Both the position numbers and the translations under genes were made by a program. The notes below the pieces were generated by a model. The model searched no databases. It worked only from the letters and a program-made list of their open reading frames with translations, and had not been told where the DNA came from. From JABCPE02 sp963518955 (GTDB taxonomy: Bacteria > Bacteroidota > Bacteroidia > Flavobacteriales > Weeksellaceae), in contig CAUQKI010000008.1 in the NCBI GenBank assembly GCA_963518955.1, forward strand, positions 1 through 64,000: a stretch of DNA of 64,000 nt, read 5' to 3'. Positions 8,573 to 18,320 of the stretch are shown piece after piece (within the stretch, counting starts at the first letter, position 1; every line of letters begins with the position of its first letter).

Positions 8573-8577
8573 CAACT

Positions 8578-9684
8578 ATGGTAAAAAAAATACTCATTTC
8601 CCTGTTATTCAGCATTTCAGTGATAGGATTTGCTCAGAAAAATCCATTGAAATACAAGATAGATTCCATCAATCAGAAAAAATGGGATTCTACAGCGGTT
8701 AATTTGGATAGTCTGAACACTCCCAAGCTGGTAAAACTGGACATAAAAAAGAAGGATACCATTATCCTTAGAAATCAGGAGGATAAGCAGGGAGAACTTC
8801 CTGTGACGCCATTTTTACTGATGAATACTTATCGTGAGAGGTCTTGGTTCTTCTATGGACAGAACAACTTGATTTTCAATCAGTCTTCCTATTCCAACTG
8901 GAACACGGGGGGAGATAACAGCATTGGTATTATCGGTAGGATAGATTATTCATTGATTTACAAAAACGGAAAGCATTTTTGGGATACTCATGCGAAGATG
9001 GGCTATGGGATGGTTTCTGACAGAAAAGAGAGACTCAGAAAAACGGAAGATTACCTCAATGTTTCTTCTGACTATGGCTATGATTTGGGTAGCCAGTATT
9101 ACCTTTCTACAGGGTTTCAGTTCTTGTCTCAGTTTTCGCCAGGATACTATTATTCTTCAGGGAAAAAAGTGAAATTTGAGGACAGAATTTCGCGATTTAT
9201 GGCGCCTGGGTATCTGAATGTCGGTCTTGGGGTTTTGTATAATCCGAAGGAGAATTTCCAAGTGATACTCAGACCTATCAATGCTAAACTAACTTTCGTG
9301 CTGGATAAGCATCTTCAGAAAAAAGGAAAATATGGTCTTGAATATGATGGGCAGAGCATAAGAAGTGAAATGGGAGCAATGCTTAATGTGATTCATCGTT
9401 GGAAGATTTATAAGGATATTTATTTTACCAATCAGCTGAATTTGTTCAGCAGCTACACTTCACACCCTGAAAGAGTGGATATCGCCTATACAGGGACATT
9501 GAGTTTGAAATTTAATAAATTCATAACCACTACATTTAATATTGATTTGGTCTACGATCACGACCAAGTGCAGAAAATCCAAATGAAGCAGGTTTTGGGT
9601 GTGGGTGTTTACTATAAATTAGGAGTAGAAAACAAAGAAAAAAACATCAGAAAAGATAAAATAAATAAAGTAAAACCTTTCTAA
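8578..9684 (+). CDS. DUF3078 family secreted protein
   Basis: The 368-residue product begins with a signal peptide (MVKKILISLLFSISVIGFAQ). The bulk matches the DUF3078 pattern found in Bacteroidota, around SWFFYGQNNLIFNQSSYS and NWNTGGDNSIGI. Alternating hydrophobic and aromatic strands ending at a short basic tail suggest a beta-rich outer-membrane or periplasmic protein. The family function is unknown. The gene ends four bases before mutL starts, so the two probably share a transcript, although mutL has no obvious functional tie to it. Confidence 0.85.
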   Translation: MVKKILISLLFSISVIGFAQKNPLKYKIDSINQKKWDSTAVNLDSLNTPKLVKLDIKKKDTIILRNQEDKQGELPVTPFLLMNTYRERSWFFYGQNNLIFNQSSYSNWNTGGDNSIGIIGRIDYSLIYKNGKHFWDTHAKMGYGMVSDRKERLRKTEDYLNVSSDYGYDLGSQYYLSTGFQFLSQFSPGYYYSSGKKVKFEDRISRFMAPGYLNVGLGVLYNPKENFQVILRPINAKLTFVLDKHLQKKGKYGLEYDGQSIRSEMGAMLNVIHRWKIYKDIYFTNQLNLFSSYTSHPERVDIAYTGTLSLKFNKFITTTFNIDLVYDHDQVQKIQMKQVLGVGVYYKLGVENKEKNIRKDKINKVKPF

Positions 9685-9688
9685 AAAT

Positions 9689-11455
9689 ATGTCAGATATT
9701 ATTCAGCTTTTGCCAGACTATGTTGCCAACCAGATTGCAGCGGGAGAAGTGGTGCAGAGACCAGCTTCTGTAGTAAAAGAACTGCTGGAAAATGCCATAG
9801 ATGCGAAGGCTAGTAAGGTGGAACTTATCATAAGGGACGCTGGAAAAAATCTGATACAGGTAGTAGATGATGGCATAGGAATGTCCGAAACTGATGCCAG
9901 AATGGCCTTTGAAAGGCATGCAACTTCTAAAATCCGTACTACAGAAGATATTTTTAAAATATCGAGCAAAGGATTTAGGGGAGAGGCTTTGGCATCCATA
10001 GCGGCGGTGGCGCAGGTAGAACTGAGGACTAAAAAACAAAATGCTGAAATAGGGACAAACATCTACATAGAAGGAGGGGAGCTAGAATTTCAAGAGCCTA
10101 TTCAGACTGCTGAGGGCTCTAATTTTTTGGTGAAAAACTTGTTCTACAATGTTCCTGCAAGGAGAAAATTTTTGAAGAAGGACAATGTAGAATTTCGGCA
10201 TATTATAGATGAATTTCATCGTGTGGCTCTGGCGCATGAGCAGATAGAATTTTCGCTTTATCATAATGATGAAGAGATATTTAAACTCAGAAAGGCGAAT
10301 TTGTCCCAGAGAATAGTAGATATTTTTGGGCGAAAACTCCAGCCGCTGCTGGTTCCTGTGAAGGAAGATTTGGGTTGGGTGAAACTGGACGGATTTGTCG
10401 CAAAACCAGAAGGCGCAAAGAAAACCAGAGGCGAGCAGTTTTTCTTTGTAAATGGAAGGTTTTTCAGAAGCGCTTATTTTAATCGCGCTGTTCAGGAGGC
10501 TTTCGAGGGGCTGCTGGCACCAGCTTATATTCCGACATTTTTCCTGTATTTGGAGCTTGACCCAGAAAAAATAGATGTCAATATCCACCCACAAAAAACG
10601 GAAGTAAAATTCGAGGATGAGCACCTTATTTATGCTTTGATTCGTTCCACGGTTAAGCGTTCTTTGGGGATTTATAACATCGCGCCCTCGTTGGATTTTG
10701 ACCGAGACCCGCAGAAAGATATTTTTGCAGGAATAAAACCTAAAACGAATTCTTCATCGCAGTTCACTGATATTAAAGTAGATAGAAATTATAATCCTTT
10801 TCAGTCTGAAAAAAATACAGATGTGAAAATGGTTAATTTAGAGGAAATCTACCAAGGCAATATACAGGCGGAACCCTCTAAACTCAATACACTTTTTGAG
10901 GATGATGATTTTGATGAAGAACTGATGAGGCTGCCTAATGGATATTGGCTTTATAACCGTGGAGACAAGACTTTGATGCTGAATATGGAGCGTATTTATG
11001 CTTTGGTTTTAGCGGATAAAAAGAAACAAGTTCCCAAAGAAAAAGCAGGGCAGACGCTCCTTTTTTCATTAGAATACCACCTCAATGAGATGGAAAAAAT
11101 AAAATACACATCCATCAAAAAATACCTTCCAGAGCTGGGATTTGATATTGTTTTAGATAGAGATAATGTCTTGAAAATCAGTGCGATTCCTGTTGGTCTG
11201 AATGAAACCAAAGTAATGGAATTTTTGGAAAGGATTTTTGAGATATTGGATTACAAAACGGAGGAGGATTTTATGAACCACTATGAGGAACAATGGATAA
11301 AGGTGCAGACAAGGTTTAGCTGTAATTTCCTTTACAAAACCGATGTAGAAGAACTTATCAAGGAATATATACAGATAGGTTTTTCGCAGTATCTTCCAGA
11401 TGGGCGAAGATGTTATCTGGAGCTGCCTTTGGAGGAGCTGAAAAATAAATTTTAA
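9689..11455 (+). CDS. mutL: DNA mismatch repair protein MutL, degenerate endonuclease site
   Basis: MutL links MutS mismatch recognition to strand removal. The 588-residue product has the complete GHKL ATPase: ELLENAIDA (31-39), DDGIGM (60-65), HATSKI and GFRGEA (95-100), then the transducer domain with NPQK-like NIHPQKTEVKF. The C-terminal dimerisation domain starts near residue 412. Where endonuclease-type MutL has DQHA(X)2E(X)4E, this protein reads LNMERIYALVLADKK (431-445), and the usual late CPHGRP-like motif reads LPDGRRC. So the nuclease site seems lost, as in MutH-dependent MutL. No mutH lies in the window. Confidence 0.95.
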   Translation: MSDIIQLLPDYVANQIAAGEVVQRPASVVKELLENAIDAKASKVELIIRDAGKNLIQVVDDGIGMSETDARMAFERHATSKIRTTEDIFKISSKGFRGEALASIAAVAQVELRTKKQNAEIGTNIYIEGGELEFQEPIQTAEGSNFLVKNLFYNVPARRKFLKKDNVEFRHIIDEFHRVALAHEQIEFSLYHNDEEIFKLRKANLSQRIVDIFGRKLQPLLVPVKEDLGWVKLDGFVAKPEGAKKTRGEQFFFVNGRFFRSAYFNRAVQEAFEGLLAPAYIPTFFLYLELDPEKIDVNIHPQKTEVKFEDEHLIYALIRSTVKRSLGIYNIAPSLDFDRDPQKDIFAGIKPKTNSSSQFTDIKVDRNYNPFQSEKNTDVKMVNLEEIYQGNIQAEPSKLNTLFEDDDFDEELMRLPNGYWLYNRGDKTLMLNMERIYALVLADKKKQVPKEKAGQTLLFSLEYHLNEMEKIKYTSIKKYLPELGFDIVLDRDNVLKISAIPVGLNETKVMEFLERIFEILDYKTEEDFMNHYEEQWIKVQTRFSCNFLYKTDVEELIKEYIQIGFSQYLPDGRRCYLELPLEELKNKF

Positions 11456-11479
11456 TAAAAACAACCAGAAAATAGACAA

Positions 11480-12193
11480 ATGAACACAATACCAGTTACT
11501 AGAAATATCATAATCATAAATGTTCTTCTGTATGCCGTTACGAAGTTATTATATCCTGATTTGAAATACCAGTTGGCGGCCTATATACCTACATCGCCGC
11601 TATTTCATTCGTGGCAGATATTTACCCATATGTTTATGCACGGCACTCTGATGCATTTGCTTTTTAATATGCTTACTTTATGGAGTTTTGGAAGTGTTTT
11701 GGAGCAGGCGCTGGGCGGAAGACATTTTGCGATTCTTTATTTTTTATCAGGGCTGGGGTCATTTATTTTATTTAATTTTTGGAATTATTACCAAGTTTAT
11801 GACTTGACTCAGGCTTTGTTACAGCAGGGAGTAGATGTTCGGGAAATTTATCTAAATGTAGGGAAACCTTTCGTTGATAAATCTTTGATAGAATCTAAGG
11901 AGGCACATTCGCTGATGGATTATCTTTCAATGCCTATGCTGGGGGCTTCTGGAGCTGTTTTTGGAGCAGTGGCAGGCTTTGGGACATTGTTTCCTGATGC
12001 GAAGATAAGTCTGATGTTCATCCCATATCCTATAAAAGCTAAATATCTGCTGCCTATAGTTATACTTATTTCGGCTTATCTTGGGATAAGACAGTTTGAA
12101 TGGGATAATGTGGCGCACTTTGCTCATATTGGTGGTGCTTTGGTGGGCTGGCTTATGATTAGAAACTGGAAAGCGAACCGAAACATCAGGTAA
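11480..12193 (+). CDS. Rhomboid-family intramembrane serine protease
   Basis: This six-transmembrane protease family cleaves within the membrane. The 237-residue product has the family landmarks: HMFMHGTLMHLLFNM near residues 50-64, the nucleophile motif GASGAVFG with Ser157, and the partner histidine in AHIGGALVG (His216). A ~50-residue non-membrane insertion (about 103-150) sits between TM segments 3 and 4. It is followed two bases later by the EEP-fold gene, suggesting a shared mRNA. The substrate is unknown. Confidence 0.9.
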   Translation: MNTIPVTRNIIIINVLLYAVTKLLYPDLKYQLAAYIPTSPLFHSWQIFTHMFMHGTLMHLLFNMLTLWSFGSVLEQALGGRHFAILYFLSGLGSFILFNFWNYYQVYDLTQALLQQGVDVREIYLNVGKPFVDKSLIESKEAHSLMDYLSMPMLGASGAVFGAVAGFGTLFPDAKISLMFIPYPIKAKYLLPIVILISAYLGIRQFEWDNVAHFAHIGGALVGWLMIRNWKANRNIR

Positions 12194-12194
12194 A

Positions 12195-13175
12195 ATGGGC
12201 GTTTTTAGGAAGCTTTTATTTATAGGGCATATATTAGTCTTGCTTCTTCTTTTAGGGGCAAGTCTTAATGCTTATATTCCTCCAAGTAAGTTTGCGTTTC
12301 TCAATTTGTTATCGCTTATTTTTCCCATTTTGCTGATTGTGCATGCTGTTTTTACTTTGTTTTGGTTGATAAGCAGACGGAACAGGGCTTTTGTCTTTTT
12401 GATTGGTTCTATTTTCTTGATTTCTCCTGTACAAAGGTGGTTGAACTATACTTCTTCGTCAAGCGAAAATGCAGATGTGAAAGTGATGACCTACAACACC
12501 AAAACCATAGAGCCAGAGAAAACAGAATTTCTAAATCAGCAGCAGGTGGATGTTCTGCTATTGCAGGAAAGCGGCTGGGGAGAGAGTAAAAGGTATGAAC
12601 TTTCTAATTTTAAACATCGTGCAAATTCGGAAATAGTCAGTATTTATTCTAAATTTCCTATTCTCAGCCAAAAGCATGTTTCTACAAGCAGCATAGGGCA
12701 CGCACTCTGTGCAGATATAGCAGTGAGGGACAAAGTTATCCGCTTCATTACGGTGTATTTAGAGCCTTTTCAGCTGACCAAAGAAATGATAAAACCAACT
12801 TATGAGCTCGCTGAAAATGAGAATAAACTCAGTGCTTTGCTGAGGAAATTTCTTCCTGTTTTTAAAATCCATCAAAACCAAATTCAGGAGATAAAAAAGC
12901 TCATCACAGAATCTCCATATCCAGTTGTTTTAGGAGGAGATTTTAATGCCATGCCCAGCTCTTATGAATATTATCAAATTTCCGAAAGCCTCACAGATGC
13001 TTTTGTAGAGGCGGGAAACGGAAGTGCGACGAGTTTTCACGATTATAAATTCCCTATAAGAATAGATTATGTTTTTTCTTCAAAATCTCTGAAAGCCGTG
13101 AATTATTTCGTGAATCGAGAAATTGGCTATTCTGACCATTATCCTGTTTTTGTGGATTTTCATTTTGAGAAATAA
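12195..13175 (+). CDS. Membrane-anchored endonuclease/exonuclease/phosphatase (EEP) family protein
   Basis: Of 326 residues, the N-terminal ~90 hold about three membrane segments and the rest an EEP fold: VMTYNTKT, VLLLQESG with the catalytic glutamate, VVLGGDFNAMPSS, RIDYVFSS and SDHYPVFV with the terminal Asp-His pair. Such proteins hydrolyse phosphodiesters or phosphomonoesters; the substrate cannot be read from sequence. It is tightly linked to the rhomboid gene, an arrangement I have seen annotated in Flavobacteriia, though this is recollection rather than proof. Confidence 0.85.
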   Translation: MGVFRKLLFIGHILVLLLLLGASLNAYIPPSKFAFLNLLSLIFPILLIVHAVFTLFWLISRRNRAFVFLIGSIFLISPVQRWLNYTSSSSENADVKVMTYNTKTIEPEKTEFLNQQQVDVLLLQESGWGESKRYELSNFKHRANSEIVSIYSKFPILSQKHVSTSSIGHALCADIAVRDKVIRFITVYLEPFQLTKEMIKPTYELAENENKLSALLRKFLPVFKIHQNQIQEIKKLITESPYPVVLGGDFNAMPSSYEYYQISESLTDAFVEAGNGSATSFHDYKFPIRIDYVFSSKSLKAVNYFVNREIGYSDHYPVFVDFHFEK

Positions 13176-13285
13176 GGGATAATTTATAAACATTATTTTT
13201 TACTTTAAATCAAGTTTTAAAATTTTTCTTTCATGAAATTTTTTATTATACTTGTAATACCAACAAAAACATTTTTAATAGCTAA

Positions 13286-13936
13286 ATGAAAGAAAGTTTT
13301 GTACATAGAGGAAAAAGGAAACTAATGGTGGAGTATCTTCGGGATTCGATGAAAATTCAGGATACAAGGACTTTGGAGGCTATGAATTCCGTGCCTCGTC
13401 ATCTCTTTTTAGAAAGTGTTTTTGGAGAGTTTGCCTATGAAGACAGGGCTTTTCCTATCGCTGCCAATCAGACTATTTCCCATCCTTCCACAGTTGCTAA
13501 ACAGACGGAATTACTCCAAGTAAAACCATGCGAAAAAATTTTGGAAATAGGAACAGGAAGCGGCTACCAGACGGCTATTTTGGTAAATATGGGAGCAGAA
13601 GTATACACCATAGAGCGGCAAAAAGATTTGTATGATTTTTCTACAAAAATTTTAGCTAAAATTCATCATCAGCCTGTATATCAGGTTTTTGGCGATGGAT
13701 TTGCAGGGCTTCCTGAGTTTGCTCCGTTTGATAAAATCTTGGCTACCTGTGGTGCAGAGGAATTGCCTTTGGAACTTTTGAGACAATTAAAAGTGGGTGG
13801 ATTTATGATTATTCCACTCGGAAAGTTAGAAGAGCAGATTCTTACCAAATTCACAAAAGTATCTGAAAATCATATAGAAAAAGAAGAGTTCGGAGCTTAT
13901 AAATTTGTCCCAATGCTGGGCAGTACCAATCAATAA
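13286..13936 (+). CDS. pcm: Protein-L-isoaspartate O-methyltransferase
   Basis: This repair enzyme methylates isoaspartyl residues in damaged proteins using S-adenosylmethionine. The 216-residue product has the substrate segment ISHPSTVAKQTELL (64-77) and SAM motif I ILEIGTGSGYQTA (85-97), then GDGFAGLPEFAPFD and a C-terminal LKVGGFMIIPLG. Length matches the family. It follows a 110-bp AT-rich gap after the EEP gene and ends at a strong hairpin. Confidence 0.93.
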   Translation: MKESFVHRGKRKLMVEYLRDSMKIQDTRTLEAMNSVPRHLFLESVFGEFAYEDRAFPIAANQTISHPSTVAKQTELLQVKPCEKILEIGTGSGYQTAILVNMGAEVYTIERQKDLYDFSTKILAKIHHQPVYQVFGDGFAGLPEFAPFDKILATCGAEELPLELLRQLKVGGFMIIPLGKLEEQILTKFTKVSENHIEKEEFGAYKFVPMLGSTNQ

Positions 13937-13968
13937 AAAAGTCCTTTCTAATATCAGAAAGGACTTTT
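13937..13968. terminator. Bidirectional terminator between pcm and the M3 peptidase
   Basis: aaaagtcctttct (13937-13949) pairs perfectly with agaaaggactttt (13956-13968), with A-rich and T-rich flanks. It lies between convergent genes and can serve both. Confidence 0.9.
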
Positions 13969-13981
13969 ATTTGTATTTAAA

Positions 13982-16111
13982 TTATTTCGTGAACCCTTTA
14001 TCTTTTAGTAAAGCTTTCAGACTTGGTTTTCTTCCCGAAAAATCAGAATAAGCCTTGTCATAAGGGAGGGTATTCCCTACGGAAAGGATATATTTACGGA
14101 AGTGGTCGCCATTGGCTCTGGTCATTCCGCCGTGCTGAGTAATCCAGTCCCAAGCATCAGAAGTCAGCATATCACTCCATGTGTAGGCATAGTAGCCAGA
14201 AGCGTAGCCTCCGCCCCAGATGTGCGCAAAGTAAGGAGAGTGGTATCTCGGCGGCACCTGTGGCAGGTATAGACCGTATTTTTTCAGGGCTTCTGTTTCA
14301 AACTCTGTGGTAGGTTTCAGCTGGTTTTCGTTGGTAATGCTGTGCCATGCCATATCCACCGCTGCTGATGCAAGGATTTCCGTAGAAGCAAATCCATTGT
14401 TAAAAGTAGCCGCTTTTTTCATTTTTTCTACCAATGCCTGTGGGATAGGTTCTTTCGTTTGGTAGTGGATAGCGTAGTTTTTCAAGATTTCAGGCTCTAG
14501 GGCAAAGAATTCGTTGATTTGAGAAGGAAACTCCACGAAGTCCCTAGCTACGCTCGTTCCCGAAAGGGTAGCGTACTGCTGATTAGCAAACAATCCGTGC
14601 AGAGTATGCCCGAACTCGTGGAACATCGTAGATGCCTCATCAAAGCTGACAAGCGCTGGTTTTCCATCAGCTGGTTTTGGGTTGTTCAGCACATTTACGA
14701 TTACAGGTTTTTGCCCGAATAGTTTAGATTGTTTCACAAAGCTGTTCATCCATGCACCGCCTCTTTTGCTGTCTCTGGAGAAGAAATCCACATAGTAAAT
14801 CGCCATAGATTTGCCATCATTGTCAAAAATTTCATAAACCAATACATCTGGGTGATATACAGGTAGGTCGGTTCTTCTTTTAGCCGTGATTCCGTAGAAT
14901 TTTTCAGCCGCGAAGAAAATCCCTTTTTCTAAAACAGTTTTTACTTCAAAATAAGGCTTGATTTCGTTTTCATCTAGGTCATATTTAGCCTTACGCACCT
15001 GCTCTGCATAGTATGCCCAGTCCCATGGTTCTAGCTTAAATCCACCTTTTTGTTCATCGATGAGTTTTTGGATTTCTTTGGCTTCTTCTTTGGCTTTTTC
15101 TACGGCTGGTCTTCCTAAGTCAGCAAGGATTTTCTGAGCAGCCTCAGGTGTTTTTGCCATTTGGTCTTGAAGTTTCCATTCCGCAAATGATTTTTTACCT
15201 AAAAGCTGAGCTTTTTTCAGGTTAAGTGCAGCCATTTTTTCGATGATGCTTCTCGTGTCAGCAGAGTCGTTTTTCTCTGCTCTTGTCCATGATGCCTTGA
15301 AGAGTTTTTCTCTCGTAGCACGGTTGTGAAGGCTCGGCAGAAGCGGATGCTGAGTAGTATTATGCAGTACGATGAGGTATTTCCCATCTTTCCCGATGCT
15401 TTTGGCAGCATCAGCGGCAGCTTTTATTTGGTCAGCTGTCAGCCCGTCCAGTTCCTTTACATTTTCTACAAGAAGTCCGTTGTTTTTTCTAGCTTCCAAA
15501 AGTTTAGCTGAAAACTCTGTGGAAAGCCCTGCCAATTGGGAATTGATGGATTTCAGCTCTTCTTTTTTTGCATCAGAAAGATTTGCCCCAGAAAGCTCAA
15601 ATACTTGTCTGTAATATTCCACCAAACGGCGACTTTCCGCATCTAAATTGGCAACGGGAACTTTTTTGATTCTTTCGTATAATTTAGAATTGAGGTGAAT
15701 TTTATCCGTGTGTGCAGAGAAAATAGGCGCAAATTCTTTTTGGATTTTTTGCATCTCTGGATTGGACATAGAGCCCATAAGGTTGAAGAAAATAGTCTGA
15801 GCTCTTTTGAGAACTTCTCCGCTTTTTTCCAATGCCAGAATGGTGTTTTCAAAAGTTGGCTGTTTCTTATTATTAGCGATTTTTTCTATTTCAGCCTCGT
15901 GGACTTTTAATCCGTATTCAAAGGCAGGTTTGAAATGCTCTGTCTTTATTTTATCAAACTGCGGCGCCTGATATTGCAGCGGACTTTTCGTAAGGAAAGG
16001 ATTTCCCTTTAAATTCGGCGTTACTTTTAATGATTTTTCCTGTGCGTTCATTGTTGAAACAGTTCCTGCTCCCAAAGAGGAAAGCAGCATGATGGATGTA
16101 ATGTTTTTCAT
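13982..16111 (-). CDS. M3 family zinc metallopeptidase (peptidyl-dipeptidase Dcp-like), secreted
   Basis: The 709-residue product has a cleavable signal peptide (about 1-24, ending in MNAQ) and the oligopeptidase A/Dcp architecture: a long helical N-terminal half and a zinc site F-H498-E499-FGH502-TLHGLF with the downstream glutamate in the FPSQINEFF segment. The family cuts dipeptides or short fragments from oligopeptides, here probably in the periplasm. It is monocistronic, flanked by hairpins. Confidence 0.93.
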   Translation of the reverse strand: MKNITSIMLLSSLGAGTVSTMNAQEKSLKVTPNLKGNPFLTKSPLQYQAPQFDKIKTEHFKPAFEYGLKVHEAEIEKIANNKKQPTFENTILALEKSGEVLKRAQTIFFNLMGSMSNPEMQKIQKEFAPIFSAHTDKIHLNSKLYERIKKVPVANLDAESRRLVEYYRQVFELSGANLSDAKKEELKSINSQLAGLSTEFSAKLLEARKNNGLLVENVKELDGLTADQIKAAADAAKSIGKDGKYLIVLHNTTQHPLLPSLHNRATREKLFKASWTRAEKNDSADTRSIIEKMAALNLKKAQLLGKKSFAEWKLQDQMAKTPEAAQKILADLGRPAVEKAKEEAKEIQKLIDEQKGGFKLEPWDWAYYAEQVRKAKYDLDENEIKPYFEVKTVLEKGIFFAAEKFYGITAKRRTDLPVYHPDVLVYEIFDNDGKSMAIYYVDFFSRDSKRGGAWMNSFVKQSKLFGQKPVIVNVLNNPKPADGKPALVSFDEASTMFHEFGHTLHGLFANQQYATLSGTSVARDFVEFPSQINEFFALEPEILKNYAIHYQTKEPIPQALVEKMKKAATFNNGFASTEILASAAVDMAWHSITNENQLKPTTEFETEALKKYGLYLPQVPPRYHSPYFAHIWGGGYASGYYAYTWSDMLTSDAWDWITQHGGMTRANGDHFRKYILSVGNTLPYDKAYSDFSGRKPSLKALLKDKGFTK

Positions 16112-16181
16112 AAATGATAAATTTTTGTTATAAATGTGTGTAAATATACAAAAAAAATGAATAAAAAATATTAAAATGAAA

Positions 16182-16207
16182 AAAAACTACCCAAAAGGGC
16201 AGTTTTT
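16182..16207 (-). terminator. Hairpin after the COG4389-type gene
   Basis: aaaaactaccc (16182-16192) and gggcagttttt (16197-16207) form a stem with one A-C mismatch. On the minus strand it ends in a T-run just after the stop at 16210. Confidence 0.7.
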
Positions 16208-16209
16208 GT

Positions 16210-18228
16210 TTAATGATGAGTTTTGTTGTCTTGAATCAAATCTTTTGAAGCTTCATCTAGTTCTGATTTTAGTGGAATAAAGAACCGCAGAGGGTTTTTG
16301 ATAAAATATTTTAAAATAGTTTTGTAAATTATCGTTAGTTCCCCGAAATTCACTTTTCTCGAACGGAAAGCCAATAACATGGACAGTCCGAAGCTTACGA
16401 TGAAGTTGAAAGCTCCAATCAGGAAAATAGTAACCAATGAAATCACAAAAGTGTAAGTATCAATATCAAAGCCTTTTCCGTAAAGAGCCAGTGCAAAATT
16501 CCCTGCCGAGAAAGTGATGTGGCGGATGTCTAAATCCAAACCAAGGAAAACACCCAAAGGCGCGATAACACCAAGAAAAATACCGAACCAAAAATTGGAA
16601 ATAATTCCAGCCCAGTGTTTTGTGTAGAAATCGGAGAGTTTCTTGGAGTTTTTAGCTCCGATGACTTGGTTTAGAAAAGGGCTTTGGGATATTCTCTCGG
16701 GAACTTGGTTAAAAATAGAGCTGTTGCTGATGTTTCCAGAAATAATCCCAGAAATAAACAAGAAAAATCCAGCGATACAAGCATGAAGAATCGCCTTGGA
16801 TTCCATAGGGTTGAGGTCTTTCAGAAGTTTATCCGCCTTTGCAACAGCGAAATTTTTATCTAAAAACCAGTCCATTCCGTAGATGATAGCCAGAGCCACA
16901 GGGAAAGACCAAAGGACATTTCCCACGAAAGCAATGAACTGTGTTCGCGAAAGTTTAGCAACGAGGTTGGCAAATTCCTTGTAGTTTTTATCAGAACTGC
17001 TTTCATCAGAGAGGACTTTAGCCATTGTGGCAGCGGTCATCGCTGGTTGTTTGGTAGCCAAAGTAAATCCAAGCAGATAAATGATGATAAATCCAAAAGC
17101 GTAGTTTAGTGAATACAGCACTGCGTGGGAAAATTCGCTTCCGTGGCTGTAGCTCATCATCATTTTGAAAATACATAGAAAACCTACAATAATCCCGCCG
17201 CCGCTCGCTTTCCAGAACATTTTCAGGTATTCTTTCGATGAGGTAGCGATGTAGTGAGTTCCCGTTTCTGCCGTGTGGGAGGTGATGAGGTGAGAGATGA
17301 GCCTCGTGCTGTCATCAATGAGTTCACGGACATTGTTTCGGTGTGAATTGTATTTTAATGTATTGGAAACCAATTTTTTAGAGTTGGTTAATACATCTTC
17401 CTCATTATCAACCGCTAGAATAGGAATAATATCCTGAATTCTCCTTAACTGCTGGCGGATTTTGAGCAGGGATTGGTTGATTTTACTAGAAATCCCAAAT
17501 TTAGAGGCATTTTTAAAAGCCTTATCCACGAAATCCAAACACTGCTGAAGATAGATTTTAATTTGCTTGTAATCAACATCTTTAGAGTTTATTTGTAGAT
17601 TTTCATCTTCCTTGAAACGCCCGATGAGAGAGTCTAATTCACTCTGAAGAGCTACAAATGGGTTGTCAAAATTCTTATACTCAGGAACCATTTTTGTGAT
17701 TCCTGCTTCTAGTGCGTTTCCTACACTTCTCAGTGCCAGTATGTTAGCGGAAATAAGCAGTTCTTTTTTTACTTTCGGCAGTGTGCTGATTTTTTCTATT
17801 TCCATTAGTTTGAAAAACTCGCTTCCGTCTTCTGGGTTGATGTTTTTTATGTAGTTCGAATCAGATTTAGGATTGAACAAAACCTTGGAAATAATGTATG
17901 AAACTGTATTTTCGTCCTCTACAGGAGGAAGAAATTTGTATGAAATTCTTTTCTTTAGCTCAGGAAAGAAGGCATTTTCAGATAAAATATTGGCATCCGT
18001 AAGAGCTTTCGCAAAGGATTTATTCGAGAAAAGAATGAATAAATAATCTCGGAAGTTGTTCTTTATTTCTTCATTATTTTTTAGATAAGCCAAAAACACT
18101 TCGAAATTGGTTCGTTTCAGACTTTGGAAAAGCTCACGCATAGGCTGTACAGAATCCAAAGTATAAGGCTCAGAAAAATATTTTTTAAGAATAGTATCAA
18201 AACTTTCTTTACTTTTAAAAAACCACAT
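16210..18228 (-). CDS. COG4389 'site-specific recombinase'-type membrane protein
   Basis: The 672-residue product is mostly soluble helix in its first ~330 residues, followed by about seven hydrophobic segments, e.g. YIATSSKEYLKMFWKA and then GGGIIVGFLCIF. This matches the family labelled SpecificRecomb (PF10136). It has none of the catalytic motifs of serine or tyrosine recombinases, so the family name is probably misleading. The function is unknown; a membrane role is more likely. Located between the M3 and M20 peptidase genes, each with its own hairpin. Confidence 0.8.
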   Translation of the reverse strand: MWFFKSKESFDTILKKYFSEPYTLDSVQPMRELFQSLKRTNFEVFLAYLKNNEEIKNNFRDYLFILFSNKSFAKALTDANILSENAFFPELKKRISYKFLPPVEDENTVSYIISKVLFNPKSDSNYIKNINPEDGSEFFKLMEIEKISTLPKVKKELLISANILALRSVGNALEAGITKMVPEYKNFDNPFVALQSELDSLIGRFKEDENLQINSKDVDYKQIKIYLQQCLDFVDKAFKNASKFGISSKINQSLLKIRQQLRRIQDIIPILAVDNEEDVLTNSKKLVSNTLKYNSHRNNVRELIDDSTRLISHLITSHTAETGTHYIATSSKEYLKMFWKASGGGIIVGFLCIFKMMMSYSHGSEFSHAVLYSLNYAFGFIIIYLLGFTLATKQPAMTAATMAKVLSDESSSDKNYKEFANLVAKLSRTQFIAFVGNVLWSFPVALAIIYGMDWFLDKNFAVAKADKLLKDLNPMESKAILHACIAGFFLFISGIISGNISNSSIFNQVPERISQSPFLNQVIGAKNSKKLSDFYTKHWAGIISNFWFGIFLGVIAPLGVFLGLDLDIRHITFSAGNFALALYGKGFDIDTYTFVISLVTIFLIGAFNFIVSFGLSMLLAFRSRKVNFGELTIIYKTILKYFIKNPLRFFIPLKSELDEASKDLIQDNKTHH

Positions 18229-18273
18229 ATTTTACTTTTTTAGAGGTTCAAAAATAAAAAAATAAAAATAAAA

Positions 18274-18295
18274 GCCTTTAAAAAAACTTAAAGGC
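18274..18295 (-). terminator. Terminator of the M20 dipeptidase gene
   Basis: gcctttaa (18274-18281) pairs with ttaaaggc (18288-18295). On the minus strand it is followed by TTTTATTTTT. Confidence 0.75.
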
Positions 18296-18320
18296 CTTTA
18301 CTTTTTTCAATATGGAAAAT

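Noticed and set aside
10082..10624. Minus-strand open frame of 180 codons opposite mutL
   Set aside because: It is the reverse of the conserved MutL transducer region and has no family likeness.
16210..18228. Site-specific recombinase, hence a mobile element
   Set aside because: The family name is historical. The protein is polytopic and lacks recombinase active-site residues, and no attachment sites, repeats or cargo surround it.
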